Notes: generated by a model not told the origin, from the sequence alone. Shown: positions 9,280 to 19,455, counted from the stretch's first letter. The stretch: 64,000 nt of DNA from Cupriavidus sp. AU9028 (GCF_019795295.1 NZ_JAIMCG010000009.1:124001-188000); one strand, 5' to 3'. Numbers and translations are program-made.

Positions 9280-9471
9280 ACGCGCCAGTCACAACCAAGA
9301 ATATCCGGCCAGACCCGCATGCTGATGCGCCACTGACACCAGCCTGCAACCTGTTGTGACGCATTCGCGACCTTTTGTCGCGTCTGTCACATCGTCCTTC
9401 AGTTTTGTGGCTAGTATTGTTCCCTTTCCCTCGCCGCCTTGCAGCGCCGAGGGCTCTGCCGCAAGACGAGC

Positions 9472-9493
9472 ACGCCGGCCTTCGAGCCGGCGT
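9472..9493 (+). other. hairpin in the efflux-operon leader
   Basis: ACGCCGGC and its perfect complement enclose the loop CTTCGA and are followed by only TTT (counting the last stem base). It lies 43 bases before the acrA start codon, inside the predicted leader. It could be a weak attenuator, an RNA-stability element or incidental; the short T-run argues against strong termination. Confidence 0.4.
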
Positions 9494-9535
9494 TTGGCGT
9501 TCCGGCCGATCTCAATTTCCTACACGGGGTTATCG

Positions 9536-10792
9536 ATGAGGAAGTCCCACCGTTCAAGTTTGCTTGCCGTTGCCGTCGTGGTCACGGCCCTGACGCTGTC
9601 TGCCTGCGGAGACAAGGCGCCTGAAGCCGCCGCGCCTCCGCCGCCGGAAGTCGGCGTCGTCACCGTCACCCCGTCGCGGATGCCGGTCATCAACGAACTG
9701 CCGGGACGCCTCGAAGGCGTGCGCACCGCCGAGGTGCGCGCGCGGGTCGAGGGCATCGTGCTGTCGCGCAACTATCGCGAGGGCGGCGAGGTCAAGGCCG
9801 GCCAGGTCATGTTCAAGATCGACCCGGCCCCGTATGAAGCGCAACTGGCCTCGGCCCGCGCCGATCTGGCCCGCGCCGAGGCCAACGCGGTCGCCGCCCG
9901 GCAGCGGGCCGAGCGTTACAAGCCGCTGGTTGCCGTCAATGCCGTCAGCAAGCAGGAGTACGACGAGGCGGTTGCCGCCGCCGGCCAGGCCAACGCCGAA
10001 ATCGCTGCCGCCCGCGCCGCGGTGCGCACCGCCCAGATCAACCTGGGCTACACCACGGTGACCGCGCCGATCTCCGGCCGCGCCGGCCGCGCGCTGGTGA
10101 CGGAAGGGGCCTTGGTCGGCAACGGCGAGGCGACCCGCCTGGCGCTGGTCGAGCAGGTCGATCCGATCTGGGTCACCTTCACCCAGCCGGCCACCGAAGT
10201 GATGCGCCTTCGCCGCGCCATCGAATCGGGCCAGATCCAGAACGTGAACGGCGGCGCACGCGTACGCCTGTTCCTCGACGACGGCACCGAATACAGCGAA
10301 ACCGGCCGGCTGTTGTTCTCGGACATGACGGTCGACCCGACCACGGGCGCCATCACGCTGCGCGCGCAGTTCCCCAACAAGAACCGCGAGCTGCTCTCGG
10401 GCACCTTCGTGCGGGTGCGGGTGGAGCAGGGCATCGACGAGAACGCACTGACCGTGCCCCAGCGCGCGCTGATCCGCAACGCCAAGGGGGCCATGGTCAT
10501 GGTCGTCGGCGCCGACGGCAAGGTGGGCGCCGTGCCCGTCAAGACCGGCATGGCGATCGGCGACCGCTGGCTGATCACCGAAGGGCTCAAGGGCGGCGAG
10601 CAGGTAATCGTCGAAGGGCTGCAGAAGGTGCAGCCGGGCGGCGTGGCCAAGGCGGTGCCGTTCCAGCAAGGGCAGGGCGCCAGCGCCCCGGCGGCGCAGG
10701 GTATTGCGGCACCGGCGGCAGCCCAGGGCGGTGCCAGCGGCGCGGCCGCGCCGGCTTCCGGCGCGCAGGCTCAGCAAGGCCAGAAGGGCTGA
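9536..10792 (+). CDS. acrA: RND efflux periplasmic adaptor (membrane fusion) lipoprotein
   Basis: A 418-residue adaptor linking the inner-membrane RND pump to the outer-membrane channel. A lipoprotein signal ends in the lipobox LSAC, so it is anchored to the inner membrane through a lipidated cysteine near residue 24. The order is barrel-sandwich (RVEGIVLSRNYREGGEVKAGQVMFKID), alpha-helical hairpin, the second half of the lipoyl motif (TVTAPISGRAGRALVTEGALV), beta-barrel and membrane-proximal domain. The tail is rich in Ala/Gln/Gly. The frame is open 60 codons upstream, but the signal peptide fixes this start. First gene of the operon. Confidence 0.95.
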   Translation: MRKSHRSSLLAVAVVVTALTLSACGDKAPEAAAPPPPEVGVVTVTPSRMPVINELPGRLEGVRTAEVRARVEGIVLSRNYREGGEVKAGQVMFKIDPAPYEAQLASARADLARAEANAVAARQRAERYKPLVAVNAVSKQEYDEAVAAAGQANAEIAAARAAVRTAQINLGYTTVTAPISGRAGRALVTEGALVGNGEATRLALVEQVDPIWVTFTQPATEVMRLRRAIESGQIQNVNGGARVRLFLDDGTEYSETGRLLFSDMTVDPTTGAITLRAQFPNKNRELLSGTFVRVRVEQGIDENALTVPQRALIRNAKGAMVMVVGADGKVGAVPVKTGMAIGDRWLITEGLKGGEQVIVEGLQKVQPGGVAKAVPFQQGQGASAPAAQGIAAPAAAQGGASGAAAPASGAQAQQGQKG

Positions 10793-10857
10793 GGGCTGAG
10801 GGCTGAGTGCGCACGAAGCAGGAAACCAGATAGCGGAACAATTAGGGAGCCAGCCTC

Positions 10858-13800
10858 ATGGCCAAGTTTTTCATCGACCGGCCGGTGTTCGCGTGGGTCA
10901 TCGCGCTGATCATCGTGCTGGGCGGGATACTGTCGATCCTGAATCTACCGGTCGCGCAGTACCCCAATATCGCCCCGCCGATCATTTCGGTCACGGCCAC
11001 CTATCCGGGGGCATCCGCCAAGACGCTTGAAGATTCGGTCACCACCGTGATCGAGCAGGAGCTCAATGGCGCGCCGGGCCTGATGTATTACAACTCGACC
11101 AGCGAGTCGACCGGTCTGGCGACGATCCAGATCGCGTTCCAGCCCGGCACCAATGTCGACCTGAACGCGGTGGAAGTGCAGAACCGCTTGAAGCGCGTGG
11201 AAGCGCGCCTGCCCGAGCAGGTGCGCCAGCAGGGCGTGCAGGTGCAGAAGGCCGGGAACAACTACATGATGTTCCTGACCGTCTCGTCCAAGTCTGGCAC
11301 CGCCAGCGCGGTCGAGCTGGGCAACTACGTGTCGGCCAGCGTGCTCGACTCGATCCGCCGCGTGCCGGGCGTCGGCCAGGCCGACCTGTTCGGTACCGAG
11401 TACGCCATGCGGATCTGGCTCGATCCGGACAAGCTGATCGGCTTCAACCTGACCCCGCAGGACGTCACCAATGCGGTGGCCGAGCAGAACGTCCAGGTTG
11501 CCGTCGGTGAGCTGGGCGCGACGCCGTCGCCTCCCGGCACCGAGCTGAACGCGACCATCACGACTGAAAGCCGGCTTTCCACGCCCGAGCAGTTCGCCAA
11601 CATCCTGCTGCGCGTCAACCAGGATGGCTCGCAGGTGCGCATCCGCGACGTCGGCCGCGTCGAGCTGGGCGGCTACGACTATTCGACGGTGGCCCGCACC
11701 AACGGCCGTCCGTCCGCGGCCATCGCCATCAAGCTGGCGCCGGACGCCAACGCGCTGTCGACCGCGACCGCCGTGCGCGAGCGGATGGAGGAGCTGGCGG
11801 CCAACTTCCCGCCGGACTACACCTACACCGTGCCGTACGACACGTCGGCCTTCGTCAAGATTTCCATCGAGGAAGTCATCAAGACGCTGCTCGAAGCCGT
11901 GGTGCTGGTGTTCCTGGTGATGTACCTGTTCCTGCAGAATTTCCGTGCCACCATCATTCCGACGCTGGTGGTGCCGGTCGCGCTGATGGGAACGTTCGGC
12001 ATGCTGCTGGCCTTCGGTTTCTCGATCAACGTGCTGACCATGTTCGGCATGGTGCTCGCCATCGGTATCCTGGTGGACGATGCCATCGTGGTGGTCGAGA
12101 ACGTCGAGCGGATCATGAGCGAGGAGGGCTTGTCCCCACGTGAAGCGACCCGCAAGGCGATGGGCCAGATTACCGGCGCCATCGTCGGCATCACGCTGGT
12201 GCTGACCGCGGTGTTCATCCCGATGGCGTTCTTCGCCGGCTCGGTGGGCAACATCTATCGCCAGTTCTCGCTGTCGCTGATCGCCTCGATGGCCTTCTCG
12301 GCGCTGCTGGCGCTGACGCTGACCCCGGCCCTTTGCGCCACCATGCTCAAGCCGGTGGAAGCAGGGCACCATCACGAGAAGAAGGGCTTCTTCGGCTGGT
12401 TCAACCGCACCTTCGCGCGCGCCTCGACCGGCTATCAGGGCATCGTCGCGCGCATCCTGGCGCGCAGCGGGCGCTACCTGATCCTGTACGCGCTGATCAT
12501 CGCCGCCGTGGTGCTGCTGTTCACGCGCCTGCCGTCGTCCTTCCTGCCCGACGAGGACCAGGGCTACATGATCACGGTGGTCCAGTTGCCGAACGGCGCC
12601 ACGCAGGAACGGACGCTGGGCGTGCTCAAGCAGATCGAGGACTACTACCTGCAGAAGGAAAGCGAAGTCGTCGACCAGATGATCACGGTGGCCGGCTTCT
12701 CGTTCTTCGGCCGCGGCCAGAACGGCGGTATCGCCTTCGTGCGGCTGAAGGACTGGAGCGAGCGCACCGGCGCCGACCAGACCGCGCAGGCGCTGGTCGG
12801 CCGGGCCTTCGGCGCGCTGTCGTTCATCAAGGACGCCATCATCTTCCCGCTGAACCCGCCCGCGATCCAGGAACTGGGCAACTCCTCGGGCTTCGACTTC
12901 CGCCTGCAGGACCGCACCGGTCAGGGCCATGAGAAGCTGATGGAAGCGCGCAACATGATGCTCGGCATGGCCGCGCAGAATCCGGTGCTGGTCGGCGTGC
13001 GTCCGGAAGGCCAGGAAGATGCGCCGCAGCTGCAGATCGATATCGACCGCGAGAAGGCGAGGGCGCTGGGCGTGGCCATCGCCGACATCAATCGCACCGT
13101 GTCGATCGCCTTCGGTTCGTCGTATGTGAACGACTTCATCTACGAAGGCCGGGTGCGGCGCGTCGTGGTGCAGGCCGAGGGCAGCGATCGTCAGCTGCCG
13201 CAGGATCTGACCAAGCTGCGCGTACGCAATGCCGACGGCGAGATGGTGGCGTTCGACGCCTTCGCGACCTCGAAGTGGATCATGGGCTCGCCGCGCCTGG
13301 AGCGCTACAACGGCCTGCCGGCGGTCAAGATCTCGGGTCAGGCCGCACCGGGGCGCAGTACCGGCGACGCGATGAAGGCGATGGAGGAAATGGCCGCCAA
13401 GCTGCCGCCAGGCTTCGGGTACGAGTGGTCGGGCCAGTCCTTCGAGGAGCGGGTCGCGGGTGCCCAGGAACCGATGCTGTACACGCTGTCGCTGATCATC
13501 GTGTTCCTGTGTCTGGCCGCGCTGTATGAAAGCTGGTCGATCCCGGTGGCGGTGCTGCTGGTGGTGCCGCTGGGCGTGCTCGGTGCACTGCTCGGCGTGA
13601 CGCTGCGCGGCATGCCCAACGACGTCTACTTCAAGGTGGGCCTGATCGCGACCATCGGTCTGTCGGCGAAGAACGCGATTCTGATCGTGGAATTCGCCAA
13701 GGACCTGCAGGCGCAGGGCAAGAGCCTGATGGATGCGACCCTGGAAGCGGTGCATCTGCGCTTCCGGCCGATCCTGATGACCTCGTTCGCGTTCATCCTG

Positions 13801-14010
13801 GGCGTGCTGCCGCTGGCGATCTCCACCGGCGCGGGCTCGGGCAGCCAGCGCGCCATCGGTACCGGCGTGATGGGCGGCATGATTACCGCGACCGTGCTCG
13901 CGATTTTCCTGGTGCCTGTGTTCTTCGTGGTCATCCGCAAACGCTTCAAGGGTAGCGAGCGTCAACGCATGCTCGACCAGAAGTGGCACGACCCGAAGGA
14001 GGAAATCTGA
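10858..14010 (+). CDS. acrB: RND multidrug efflux permease, HAE1 family
   Basis: A 1050-residue proton-driven multidrug exporter, full length for AcrB/MexB. The proton-relay residues are present: D407 and D408 in [16 protein letters not shown] (TM4) and K938 in [16 protein letters not shown] (TM10). The N-terminus [23 protein letters not shown] is the family signature. A histidine-rich cytoplasmic loop (AGHHHEKKG) is a small peculiarity. It starts 65 bases after acrA behind an AGGGAG-like site, and its stop is immediately followed by oprM. It exports hydrophobic and amphiphilic drugs from the periplasm and inner membrane through OprM; the exact spectrum is unknown. Confidence 0.97.
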   Translation: MAKFFIDRPVFAWVIALIIVLGGILSILNLPVAQYPNIAPPIISVTATYPGASAKTLEDSVTTVIEQELNGAPGLMYYNSTSESTGLATIQIAFQPGTNVDLNAVEVQNRLKRVEARLPEQVRQQGVQVQKAGNNYMMFLTVSSKSGTASAVELGNYVSASVLDSIRRVPGVGQADLFGTEYAMRIWLDPDKLIGFNLTPQDVTNAVAEQNVQVAVGELGATPSPPGTELNATITTESRLSTPEQFANILLRVNQDGSQVRIRDVGRVELGGYDYSTVARTNGRPSAAIAIKLAPDANALSTATAVRERMEELAANFPPDYTYTVPYDTSAFVKISIEEVIKTLLEAVVLVFLVMYLFLQNFRATIIPTLVVPVALMGTFGMLLAFGFSINVLTMFGMVLAIGILVDDAIVVVENVERIMSEEGLSPREATRKAMGQITGAIVGITLVLTAVFIPMAFFAGSVGNIYRQFSLSLIASMAFSALLALTLTPALCATMLKPVEAGHHHEKKGFFGWFNRTFARASTGYQGIVARILARSGRYLILYALIIAAVVLLFTRLPSSFLPDEDQGYMITVVQLPNGATQERTLGVLKQIEDYYLQKESEVVDQMITVAGFSFFGRGQNGGIAFVRLKDWSERTGADQTAQALVGRAFGALSFIKDAIIFPLNPPAIQELGNSSGFDFRLQDRTGQGHEKLMEARNMMLGMAAQNPVLVGVRPEGQEDAPQLQIDIDREKARALGVAIADINRTVSIAFGSSYVNDFIYEGRVRRVVVQAEGSDRQLPQDLTKLRVRNADGEMVAFDAFATSKWIMGSPRLERYNGLPAVKISGQAAPGRSTGDAMKAMEEMAAKLPPGFGYEWSGQSFEERVAGAQEPMLYTLSLIIVFLCLAALYESWSIPVAVLLVVPLGVLGALLGVTLRGMPNDVYFKVGLIATIGLSAKNAILIVEFAKDLQAQGKSLMDATLEAVHLRFRPILMTSFAFILGVLPLAISTGAGSGSQRAIGTGVMGGMITATVLAIFLVPVFFVVIRKRFKGSERQRMLDQKWHDPKEEI

Positions 14011-14011
14011 T

Positions 14012-15487
14012 ATGACAAAGACTCTGACCGCGGTGCTGCTGCTCGCCGGCGTGTTGTCCGGCTGCACCCTGGCGCCTCGCTACGAGCGGCCGGGCGCGCC
14101 GGTGTCGACCAGCTTTCCGGCGGCGCCGGAAGGCTACGGCCAGGCCGAACCGAAGAGCGGTGAAACGCGCCGCGCCACGGAAATCGGCTGGCGCGAGTTC
14201 TTCACCGATCCGCGCCTGCAGGCGATGATTGCCACCGCGCTGGAAAACAACCGCGACCTGCGTACCGCCGCGCTGCGCATCGAGGAAGCGCGCGCGCAGT
14301 ACCAGGTCACGCGCGCCGACCTGCTGCCGACCGTCAACGCGACCGGCGGCTACACGCGCCAGCAGATCTCCGGCGCCGCGTCGCCGGTGGGTACCGGCTA
14401 TATCGCCGAGTACTGGCAGGCGGGCGGGGCGGTGACCTCGTACGAGCTGGACTTCTTCGGCCGCGTGCGCAGCCTCTCCAATGCGGCGCTGTCGCAGTAC
14501 TTCGCCACCGAAGAGGCGCAGCGCGCCGCGCATATCTCGCTGGTGTCGGAAGTCGCCAAGGCCTACCTCGCCGAGCGGTCCTATGACGAGCAGTATGTCA
14601 TCGCGCAGAACACGCTGAAGACGCGCGAGGAATCGCTGCAGCTGGCTCGCCAGCGCTTCGAGGCCGGCGCCACCTCGGCACTGGACCTGCGCGACAACGA
14701 GTCGCTGGTCGCGCAGGCGCGCGTCTCCGCCGCCGAACTGGCACGTCTGCGGGCGCAGGCCCGCAACGCGCTGGAACTGCTGGTCGGCACGCCGCTGGCT
14801 TCCATCCCGAACCTGCCACCGGCGCCGATGCTGTCGGAGGAGCGGCTGATCTCGGATATCCCGCCGGGTCTGCCCTCGGATCTGCTGGAGCAGCGCCCCG
14901 ACATTCGCCAGGCCGAGCAGGCACTGCTGGCCGCCAACGCCAACATCGGCGCCGCGCGCGCGGCTTTCTTCCCGCGCATCACGCTGACCGGCAGCGTCAG
15001 CAGCATGAGCCGTGACTTCAGCGGCCTGTTCGAAGCCGGCACCAAGGCCTGGGCCTTCACTCCGCAGCTCGTGCTGCCGATCTTCGACTTCGGCCGCAAT
15101 ATGTCGAACCTGGACCTGGCACACGTACGCAAGAACATCCAGATCGCCAACTACGAGCGCACCATCCAGACCGCCTTCCGCGAGGTGGCAGATGCCCTGG
15201 TGGCACGCGGCACGCTGGAAGAGCAGGTCGCCGGTCAGGAGCAGGTGCGGGAAGCTGAAACGCAACGCTTCGAACTGGCCAACCTGCGGTTCCGCAGCGG
15301 CATCACCGGCCAGCTCGAATTGCTCGACGCGCAGCGTCAGCTGTTCACCGCCGAACAGGCACTGATCCAGGCGCGCCAGCTGCGCCTGAACAACGCCATC
15401 GACCTGTACCGCGCGCTGGGCGGCGGCCTGACCGAAACCGGTCCGGTCGCGACGGCAGCGACGCCGCAGACGACCGCCACGCCCTGA
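14012..15487 (+). CDS. oprM: outer-membrane efflux lipoprotein, NodT/OprM family
   Basis: A 491-residue trimeric outer-membrane channel subunit. The lipobox LSGC sits near residue 17-20 (VLLLAGVLSGCTLAPRYERPG). Two OEP repeats follow, each with long coiled-coil-forming helices (ALRIEEARAQYQVTRADLLP; FELANLRFRSGITGQLELLDAQRQLF). The start lies one base after the acrB stop, with the GGAGGAA at the end of acrB serving as ribosome-binding site, so synthesis is coupled. It ends the operon, just ahead of a strong terminator, and completes the tripartite pump. Confidence 0.95.
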   Translation: MTKTLTAVLLLAGVLSGCTLAPRYERPGAPVSTSFPAAPEGYGQAEPKSGETRRATEIGWREFFTDPRLQAMIATALENNRDLRTAALRIEEARAQYQVTRADLLPTVNATGGYTRQQISGAASPVGTGYIAEYWQAGGAVTSYELDFFGRVRSLSNAALSQYFATEEAQRAAHISLVSEVAKAYLAERSYDEQYVIAQNTLKTREESLQLARQRFEAGATSALDLRDNESLVAQARVSAAELARLRAQARNALELLVGTPLASIPNLPPAPMLSEERLISDIPPGLPSDLLEQRPDIRQAEQALLAANANIGAARAAFFPRITLTGSVSSMSRDFSGLFEAGTKAWAFTPQLVLPIFDFGRNMSNLDLAHVRKNIQIANYERTIQTAFREVADALVARGTLEEQVAGQEQVREAETQRFELANLRFRSGITGQLELLDAQRQLFTAEQALIQARQLRLNNAIDLYRALGGGLTETGPVATAATPQTTATP

Positions 15488-15508
15488 CAGGCGCGGCGAA
15501 GGCATCAG

Positions 15509-15534
15509 GGCGCCCCTCGGGGCGCCTTTTTTTT
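15509..15534 (+). terminator. intrinsic terminator of the efflux operon
   Basis: GGCGCCC - CTCG loop - GGGCGCC followed by eight T residues, 22 bases after the oprM stop. Strong rho-independent terminator. Confidence 0.92.
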
Positions 15535-15674
15535 CGTCCGCGATTTGCTAAAGGATCGTCCGCTATCGGCAAGCTGCCCAGTTGGAGCGACGTAAGATGG
15601 CTTGTCGGTTCGATCGTTGTTACGGGCCCGGTTGCTTCTTTCCGGCGCCGCTTGTGATAACGACTTTTGCGGGA

Positions 15675-15737
15675 GCCAGCTGCCATCCCAGTTCCTTGCT
15701 GGGCGCACGCTGTCACGATGGCAGCTGGCCTTTTTTT
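15675..15737 (+). ncRNA. T-run hairpin with nested stem, possible small RNA 3' end
   Basis: GCCAGCTGCCATC (15675-15687) pairs perfectly with GATGGCAGCTGGC (15717-15729) and is followed by C and seven T residues. Inside the 29-base loop a second stem, CCAG/CTGG, is nested. It lies in the 321-base gap between oprM and the DUF1016 gene, after the efflux terminator, so it would terminate some other short transcript starting after about 15535. I see no convincing promoter. It may be the 3' end of a small RNA, or an attenuator ahead of the DUF1016 gene, which begins 72 bases later. Confidence 0.45.
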
Positions 15738-15808
15738 CCTCAAAGATGCTGCACATGCAGCGCTGGTTGCCGCAGCCAGTTCACATCGAGTTGATCAGGA
15801 GGCCTTGG

Positions 15809-16882
15809 ATGATCCGGCGCGGAGCGCCCCTAACTGCGCCCGCCGTATTGCTCGGGGACATCCGGACTCTTATCCAATCGGCGCAACAGCGCGTGGCTTC
15901 AGCCGCCAACGCTGAGCTAACTCTACTCTTCTGGCAAATTGGTCTGCGAGTGCAGACGGAGGTCCTTGCTCGTCAGCGCGCCGGCTATGGTGAGGAGGTC
16001 ATCTCCGCCCTTGCTGCCCAATTGGTCCAGGAGTTTGGCCGTAGCTTCGCGGAGAAGAACCTGCGTCGAATGGTTCAGTTCGCAGCGACATTTCCAGACC
16101 AACGAATTGTCGTGACACTGTCACGACAATTGAGCTGGTCTCACTTCGTGGCACTGTTGCCGCTCAAAGACCCTCTTCAGCGCGAGTTCTACGTTCACAT
16201 GGCGAGGGCCGAGCGCTGGAGCGTCCGCACATTGCGCGAGCGGATCGACTCGATGCTCTACGAGCGTACGGCTTTGTCCCGGAAACCGGCGACACTAATC
16301 GCGCACGAATTGGCGACCATGCGCGAGTCTCAGCGAATGTCACCGGCGCTTCTTATGCGCGATCCCTACATATTGGATTTTCTGGGACTCCAGGATACCT
16401 GGCAGGAGGGAGATCTCGAAGCCGCCATCATTCGTGAAATGGAGGCATTCCTGCTGGAATTGGGCGCCGGCTTCACCTTTGTCGCCCGGCAGAAGCGCAT
16501 CCAGATTGACAACGAGGATTTCCACTTGGACCTGCTGTTCTACAACCGCAAATTGCGCCGGCTGGTAGCGGTTGAGCTGAAGGTCGGCGAGTTCAAGGCA
16601 GCGTACAAGGGCCAGATGGAGCTTTACCTACGATGGCTGGACAAGCACGAGCGCGAGCCGGAGGAAGCATCGCCCTTGGGCGTCATTCTCTGCACCGGCA
16701 AGAAGTCGGAGCAGATCGAGTTGCTGGAACTGGACAAGTCCGGTATTCATGTCGCGGAATACCTCACTAGCCTGCCCCCGAGAAGCCTGCTGCTGGATCG
16801 CCTGCGGCAGGCGGCTGAAAGAGCCCACGCTACGTGCACTTCAGGTGTAGTCGAGGCGGAGCAAAGCGGCCTATCAAGCTGA
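15809..16882 (+). CDS. DUF1016/YhcG family PDDEXK nuclease-like protein
   Basis: A 357-residue protein with an N-terminal DUF1016 helical domain (about 15-165; motifs ELTLLFWQIG and FGRSFAEKNLRRM) and a C-terminal PD-(D/E)XK nuclease fold (about 185-330). The catalytic set is visible as D241 (FHLDLLFYN) and E256-x-K258 (VAVELKVGEFK). I start at the ATG six bases after a perfect AGGAGG; the upstream open frame runs through a hairpin and is unlikely to be coding. The gene stands alone between the efflux operon and yidC, with more A/T in third positions than its neighbours by eye, suggesting acquisition. Family members often sit with restriction-modification or defence genes; no partner is present here. 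Confidence 0.88.
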   Translation: MIRRGAPLTAPAVLLGDIRTLIQSAQQRVASAANAELTLLFWQIGLRVQTEVLARQRAGYGEEVISALAAQLVQEFGRSFAEKNLRRMVQFAATFPDQRIVVTLSRQLSWSHFVALLPLKDPLQREFYVHMARAERWSVRTLRERIDSMLYERTALSRKPATLIAHELATMRESQRMSPALLMRDPYILDFLGLQDTWQEGDLEAAIIREMEAFLLELGAGFTFVARQKRIQIDNEDFHLDLLFYNRKLRRLVAVELKVGEFKAAYKGQMELYLRWLDKHEREPEEASPLGVILCTGKKSEQIELLELDKSGIHVAEYLTSLPPRSLLLDRLRQAAERAHATCTSGVVEAEQSGLSS

Positions 16883-16901
16883 AGGTCCTTGACGCGGATA
16901 C

Positions 16902-16938
16902 AAAAAAGCCCGGCGCTCATACGAGCTCCGGGCTTTTT
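16902..16938. terminator. bidirectional terminator between DUF1016 gene and yidC
   Basis: AGCCCGG/CCGGGCT stem extended by A and T runs on both sides, with an inner GCTC-ATAC-GAGC stem. Five or more T residues follow on each strand, so it can end both convergent transcripts. Confidence 0.9.
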
Positions 16939-16979
16939 GCATTGCACCGTTCGCGCGGCAGCGCCGCGCGGTAGGGGCG

Positions 16980-18644
16980 TCAGCTCTTGACCGGCGCCGC
17001 CGTCTTGCCCTTGCCGAGCATCCGGTTGATCTGCCATTGCTGGGCGATCGACAGGATGTTGTTCACCACCCAGTACAGCACCAGGCCGGCCGGGAAGAAG
17101 AAGAACATCACCGAGAACACCAGCGGCATGACCATCATCACCTTGGCCTGGATCGGGTCCGGCGGCGTCGGGTTCAGCTTGGTCTGCACGAACATCGACA
17201 CGGCCATCACGATTGGCAGGATAAAGAACGGATCGGGTACCGACAGATCCTTGATCCAGCCCAGCCACGGCGCGCCGCGCATTTCCACCGACGACAGCAG
17301 CACCCAGTACAGCGCGATGAACACCGGAATCTGGATCAGGATCGGCAGGCAGCCACCGAGCGGATTGACCTTCTCGGTGCGGTACAGCGCCATCATCTCC
17401 GTGTTCATCTTCTGCGGGTCGCCCTTGTAGCGCTCGCGGATGGCGGTCATGCGGGGCTGCAGGTCCTTCATCTTGCCCATCGAGCGGTAGCTTGCCGCCG
17501 ACAGCGGGAAGAACACCAGCTTGATCAGCACGGTCAGCGCGATGATCGACCAGCCCCAGTTACCCAGCAGGCCGTGCAGCTTCTCCAGCAGCCAGAACAG
17601 CGGCTTGGCCAGGATGGTCAGCCAGCCGTAGTCCTTGACCAGTTCCAGGCCCGGCGCGATCTGCTCGAGCATGTGCTCTTCCTGCGGGCCAGCGAACATG
17701 CGTGCCTGGGTGCTGACGGTTGCGCCCGGGGCGATCTCGCCCAGCGGCTGCTGCACGCCGACGCGGTACAGGTTTGGATCGATCTGTTCCACATAGAAGC
17801 TGTGCTGCTTGCCGGTCTGAGGCAGCCATGCGGAGGCGAAGTAGTGCTGCACCATCGCCACCCAGCCGTTGTCGGCCGGGGCGGGCAGGGTGGCCTTGCC
17901 CTTGGTGATGTCTTCGAAGCTGATCTTGTGATACTTGTCGGCGTCGGTGTAGACGGCCGGACCCGTGAAGGTGCTGTAGAACTGCGACTGCTCGACCTGG
18001 GTGCCGTCGCGCGCCAGTTCCATGTACAGCGTCGGCGAGACCGGCTGGGCACGGCTGTTGGTCACGTCAAAGCGCGTGTCCACGACGTAGCTGCCCTTCT
18101 GGAAGCGATACGTCTTGACCAGCCGCACACCGTCCTTCTCGGCGGTCAGCACTACGTCCAGCGCGCCGGCATCGCCCAGCTGGCGCGGGCCCGGTGCGGC
18201 GGCAAAGACGGTAGTGTGATTGGGCAGGTCGCCGTTGATCAGGCCCGAGCGCGCCATATAGGTATGGGCGGCGCTGCGCTGGAACAGCACGACCGGGTTG
18301 CCGGCTTCGTCCTTGTGACGCAGCAGTTCCAGTCGCGACACGATGCCGCCAGCGGTATCGATCTCCGCACGAACCACATCGGTCGTCACGACGATCTTCT
18401 CGCCCACGGGCTGCGCGGCCTGCGGAGCTGCCGCCGGCGTGCCGGTCGGCGAAGCGCCGCCAACGGCCTTGGGCACGTCGCTGCGCGCTTCCGGGGCGCT
18501 GGCCGGCGACGCGGTGGTGGCAGCGGGCTGCGAGGCGCTCGGGAAGAACATCGAGGCGTGGCCGTTTGCGCGCTGCCAGTTGTCGTAGAGCAGCACGAGG
18601 GACATCGAGAAGATGACCCAGAGTATGGTGCGTTTGATATCCAT
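16980..18644 (-). CDS. yidC: membrane protein insertase YidC
   Basis: A 554-residue insertase that places proteins in the inner membrane alone or with SecYEG. The start [23 protein letters not shown] is the family N-terminal helix. It is followed by an Ala/Pro-rich linker, a large periplasmic beta-sandwich domain (about 95-340), and the five-helix insertase core with the positively charged first loop ([30 protein letters not shown]). Last gene of the rpmH-rnpA-yidD-yidC operon and 22 bases after yidD; it ends just before the bidirectional terminator. Confidence 0.97.
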   Translation of the reverse strand: MDIKRTILWVIFSMSLVLLYDNWQRANGHASMFFPSASQPAATTASPASAPEARSDVPKAVGGASPTGTPAAAPQAAQPVGEKIVVTTDVVRAEIDTAGGIVSRLELLRHKDEAGNPVVLFQRSAAHTYMARSGLINGDLPNHTTVFAAAPGPRQLGDAGALDVVLTAEKDGVRLVKTYRFQKGSYVVDTRFDVTNSRAQPVSPTLYMELARDGTQVEQSQFYSTFTGPAVYTDADKYHKISFEDITKGKATLPAPADNGWVAMVQHYFASAWLPQTGKQHSFYVEQIDPNLYRVGVQQPLGEIAPGATVSTQARMFAGPQEEHMLEQIAPGLELVKDYGWLTILAKPLFWLLEKLHGLLGNWGWSIIALTVLIKLVFFPLSAASYRSMGKMKDLQPRMTAIRERYKGDPQKMNTEMMALYRTEKVNPLGGCLPILIQIPVFIALYWVLLSSVEMRGAPWLGWIKDLSVPDPFFILPIVMAVSMFVQTKLNPTPPDPIQAKVMMVMPLVFSVMFFFFPAGLVLYWVVNNILSIAQQWQINRMLGKGKTAAPVKS

Positions 18645-18666
18645 GTCTCGCTGTGTCGGGGGAATT

Positions 18667-18951
18667 TCAGGGTCGGGGCAGGCGATGCGTGACGGCGCTC
18701 CGGTCCTGCCGGCCAGTCTCCGCCGCATTGGCGGTAGAGCAGGGCGGCACCGGATCATACCCGCCTTGCGCGAAAGGATGGCAGCGGCAAAGCCGGCGCG
18801 CGGCCAGCCAGCTGCCACGGCCGGCGCCATGGGTGACGATTGCCTCGCGCGCGTAATCGGAACACGTCGGCAGGAAGCGGCACTGCGAGCCGAAATACGG
18901 GCTCAGCGCCACCTTGTAGGCGCGAAGCAGGGCAAGCCGTAGCGGCTTCAT
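18667..18951 (-). CDS. yidD: membrane protein insertion efficiency factor YidD
   Basis: A 94-residue small basic protein with the YidD signature cysteines ([18 protein letters not shown], then [15 protein letters not shown]). It assists YidC-dependent insertion at the inner face of the membrane. It sits between rnpA (15-base gap) and yidC (22-base gap), the conserved order. The tail after DPVP is slightly longer than usual. Confidence 0.95.
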   Translation of the reverse strand: MKPLRLALLRAYKVALSPYFGSQCRFLPTCSDYAREAIVTHGAGRGSWLAARRLCRCHPFAQGGYDPVPPCSTANAAETGRQDRSAVTHRLPRP

Positions 18952-18966
18952 ACGGCGCTCCGGAAG

Positions 18967-19440
18967 TCAGGAGCCGGCCGGCGGCGATGGCGGCGGCGAT
19001 GGTGGCGATGGTGGCGGTAGCGGCGGCAGTGGCCGGGCGGCCACCTCCATCAGCCCCCTCAGTTCGGTCAGGCAGGCTGCCCGGACGGCACGCCGGCTGG
19101 CAAAGGCCGCACGGGGGAATTTCGCCTGCAGGCGCAGCAACACGTCCCGGCCAGCCAGTCGATCCTGGCACTGCCTGAACAGTTCCCGCACCGTGCGCTT
19201 CACCAGATTACGCTCGACGGCGCGCGGCGCGAACTTCTTGCCCACGACAATGCCGAGCCGGGCCTGCGGAAGACCGTTGGGCCTGACATAGAGCACGAAG
19301 TGTTCGCTGCGGCGGCGCGGGCGCAAAGCAAAAACGGATGAAAACTCATCCGTCTTTGTGAGCCTCGCGGCTTTGGGGAAGGCATGCGTCGGCACGCTGG
19401 GGCCGATGCGCTGCGGGTGGGATGGCACGAGGCCGCCCAC
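18967..19440 (-). CDS. rnpA: ribonuclease P protein component
   Basis: Protein subunit of RNase P, which with its RNA matures tRNA 5' ends. The RNA-binding signature RNLVKRTVRELFR is intact, preceded by KTDEFSSVFALRPRRRSEHFVLYVRPN. At 157 residues it is longer than the usual 110-130, because the C-terminus ends in an extra proline/serine tract (PLPPLPPPSPPSPPPSPP) encoded by a degenerate GGCGATGGC repeat at about 18970-19030. The true start is uncertain: the ATG used has only a weak AAGGA 12 bases upstream, and a GTG 15 codons later (before PTHAFPKAARL) is also possible. Confidence 0.92.
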   Translation of the reverse strand: MGGLVPSHPQRIGPSVPTHAFPKAARLTKTDEFSSVFALRPRRRSEHFVLYVRPNGLPQARLGIVVGKKFAPRAVERNLVKRTVRELFRQCQDRLAGRDVLLRLQAKFPRAAFASRRAVRAACLTELRGLMEVAARPLPPLPPPSPPSPPPSPPAGS

Positions 19441-19455
19441 ACCCGCGGCTGGTCC

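Noticed and set aside
10787-10807. GGGCTGA repeated three times at the acrA stop codon
   Set aside because: Very short, simple slippage product; no structure or function suggested.
10945-14067. 1040-codon open frame antisense to acrB
   Set aside because: High GC content keeps antisense frames open. The product is His/Arg/Gln-rich without domains and the sense gene is certain.
15602-15808. 69-codon N-terminal extension of the DUF1016 gene
   Set aside because: It runs through the T-run hairpin, has no ribosome-binding site, and a perfect AGGAGG precedes the internal ATG.
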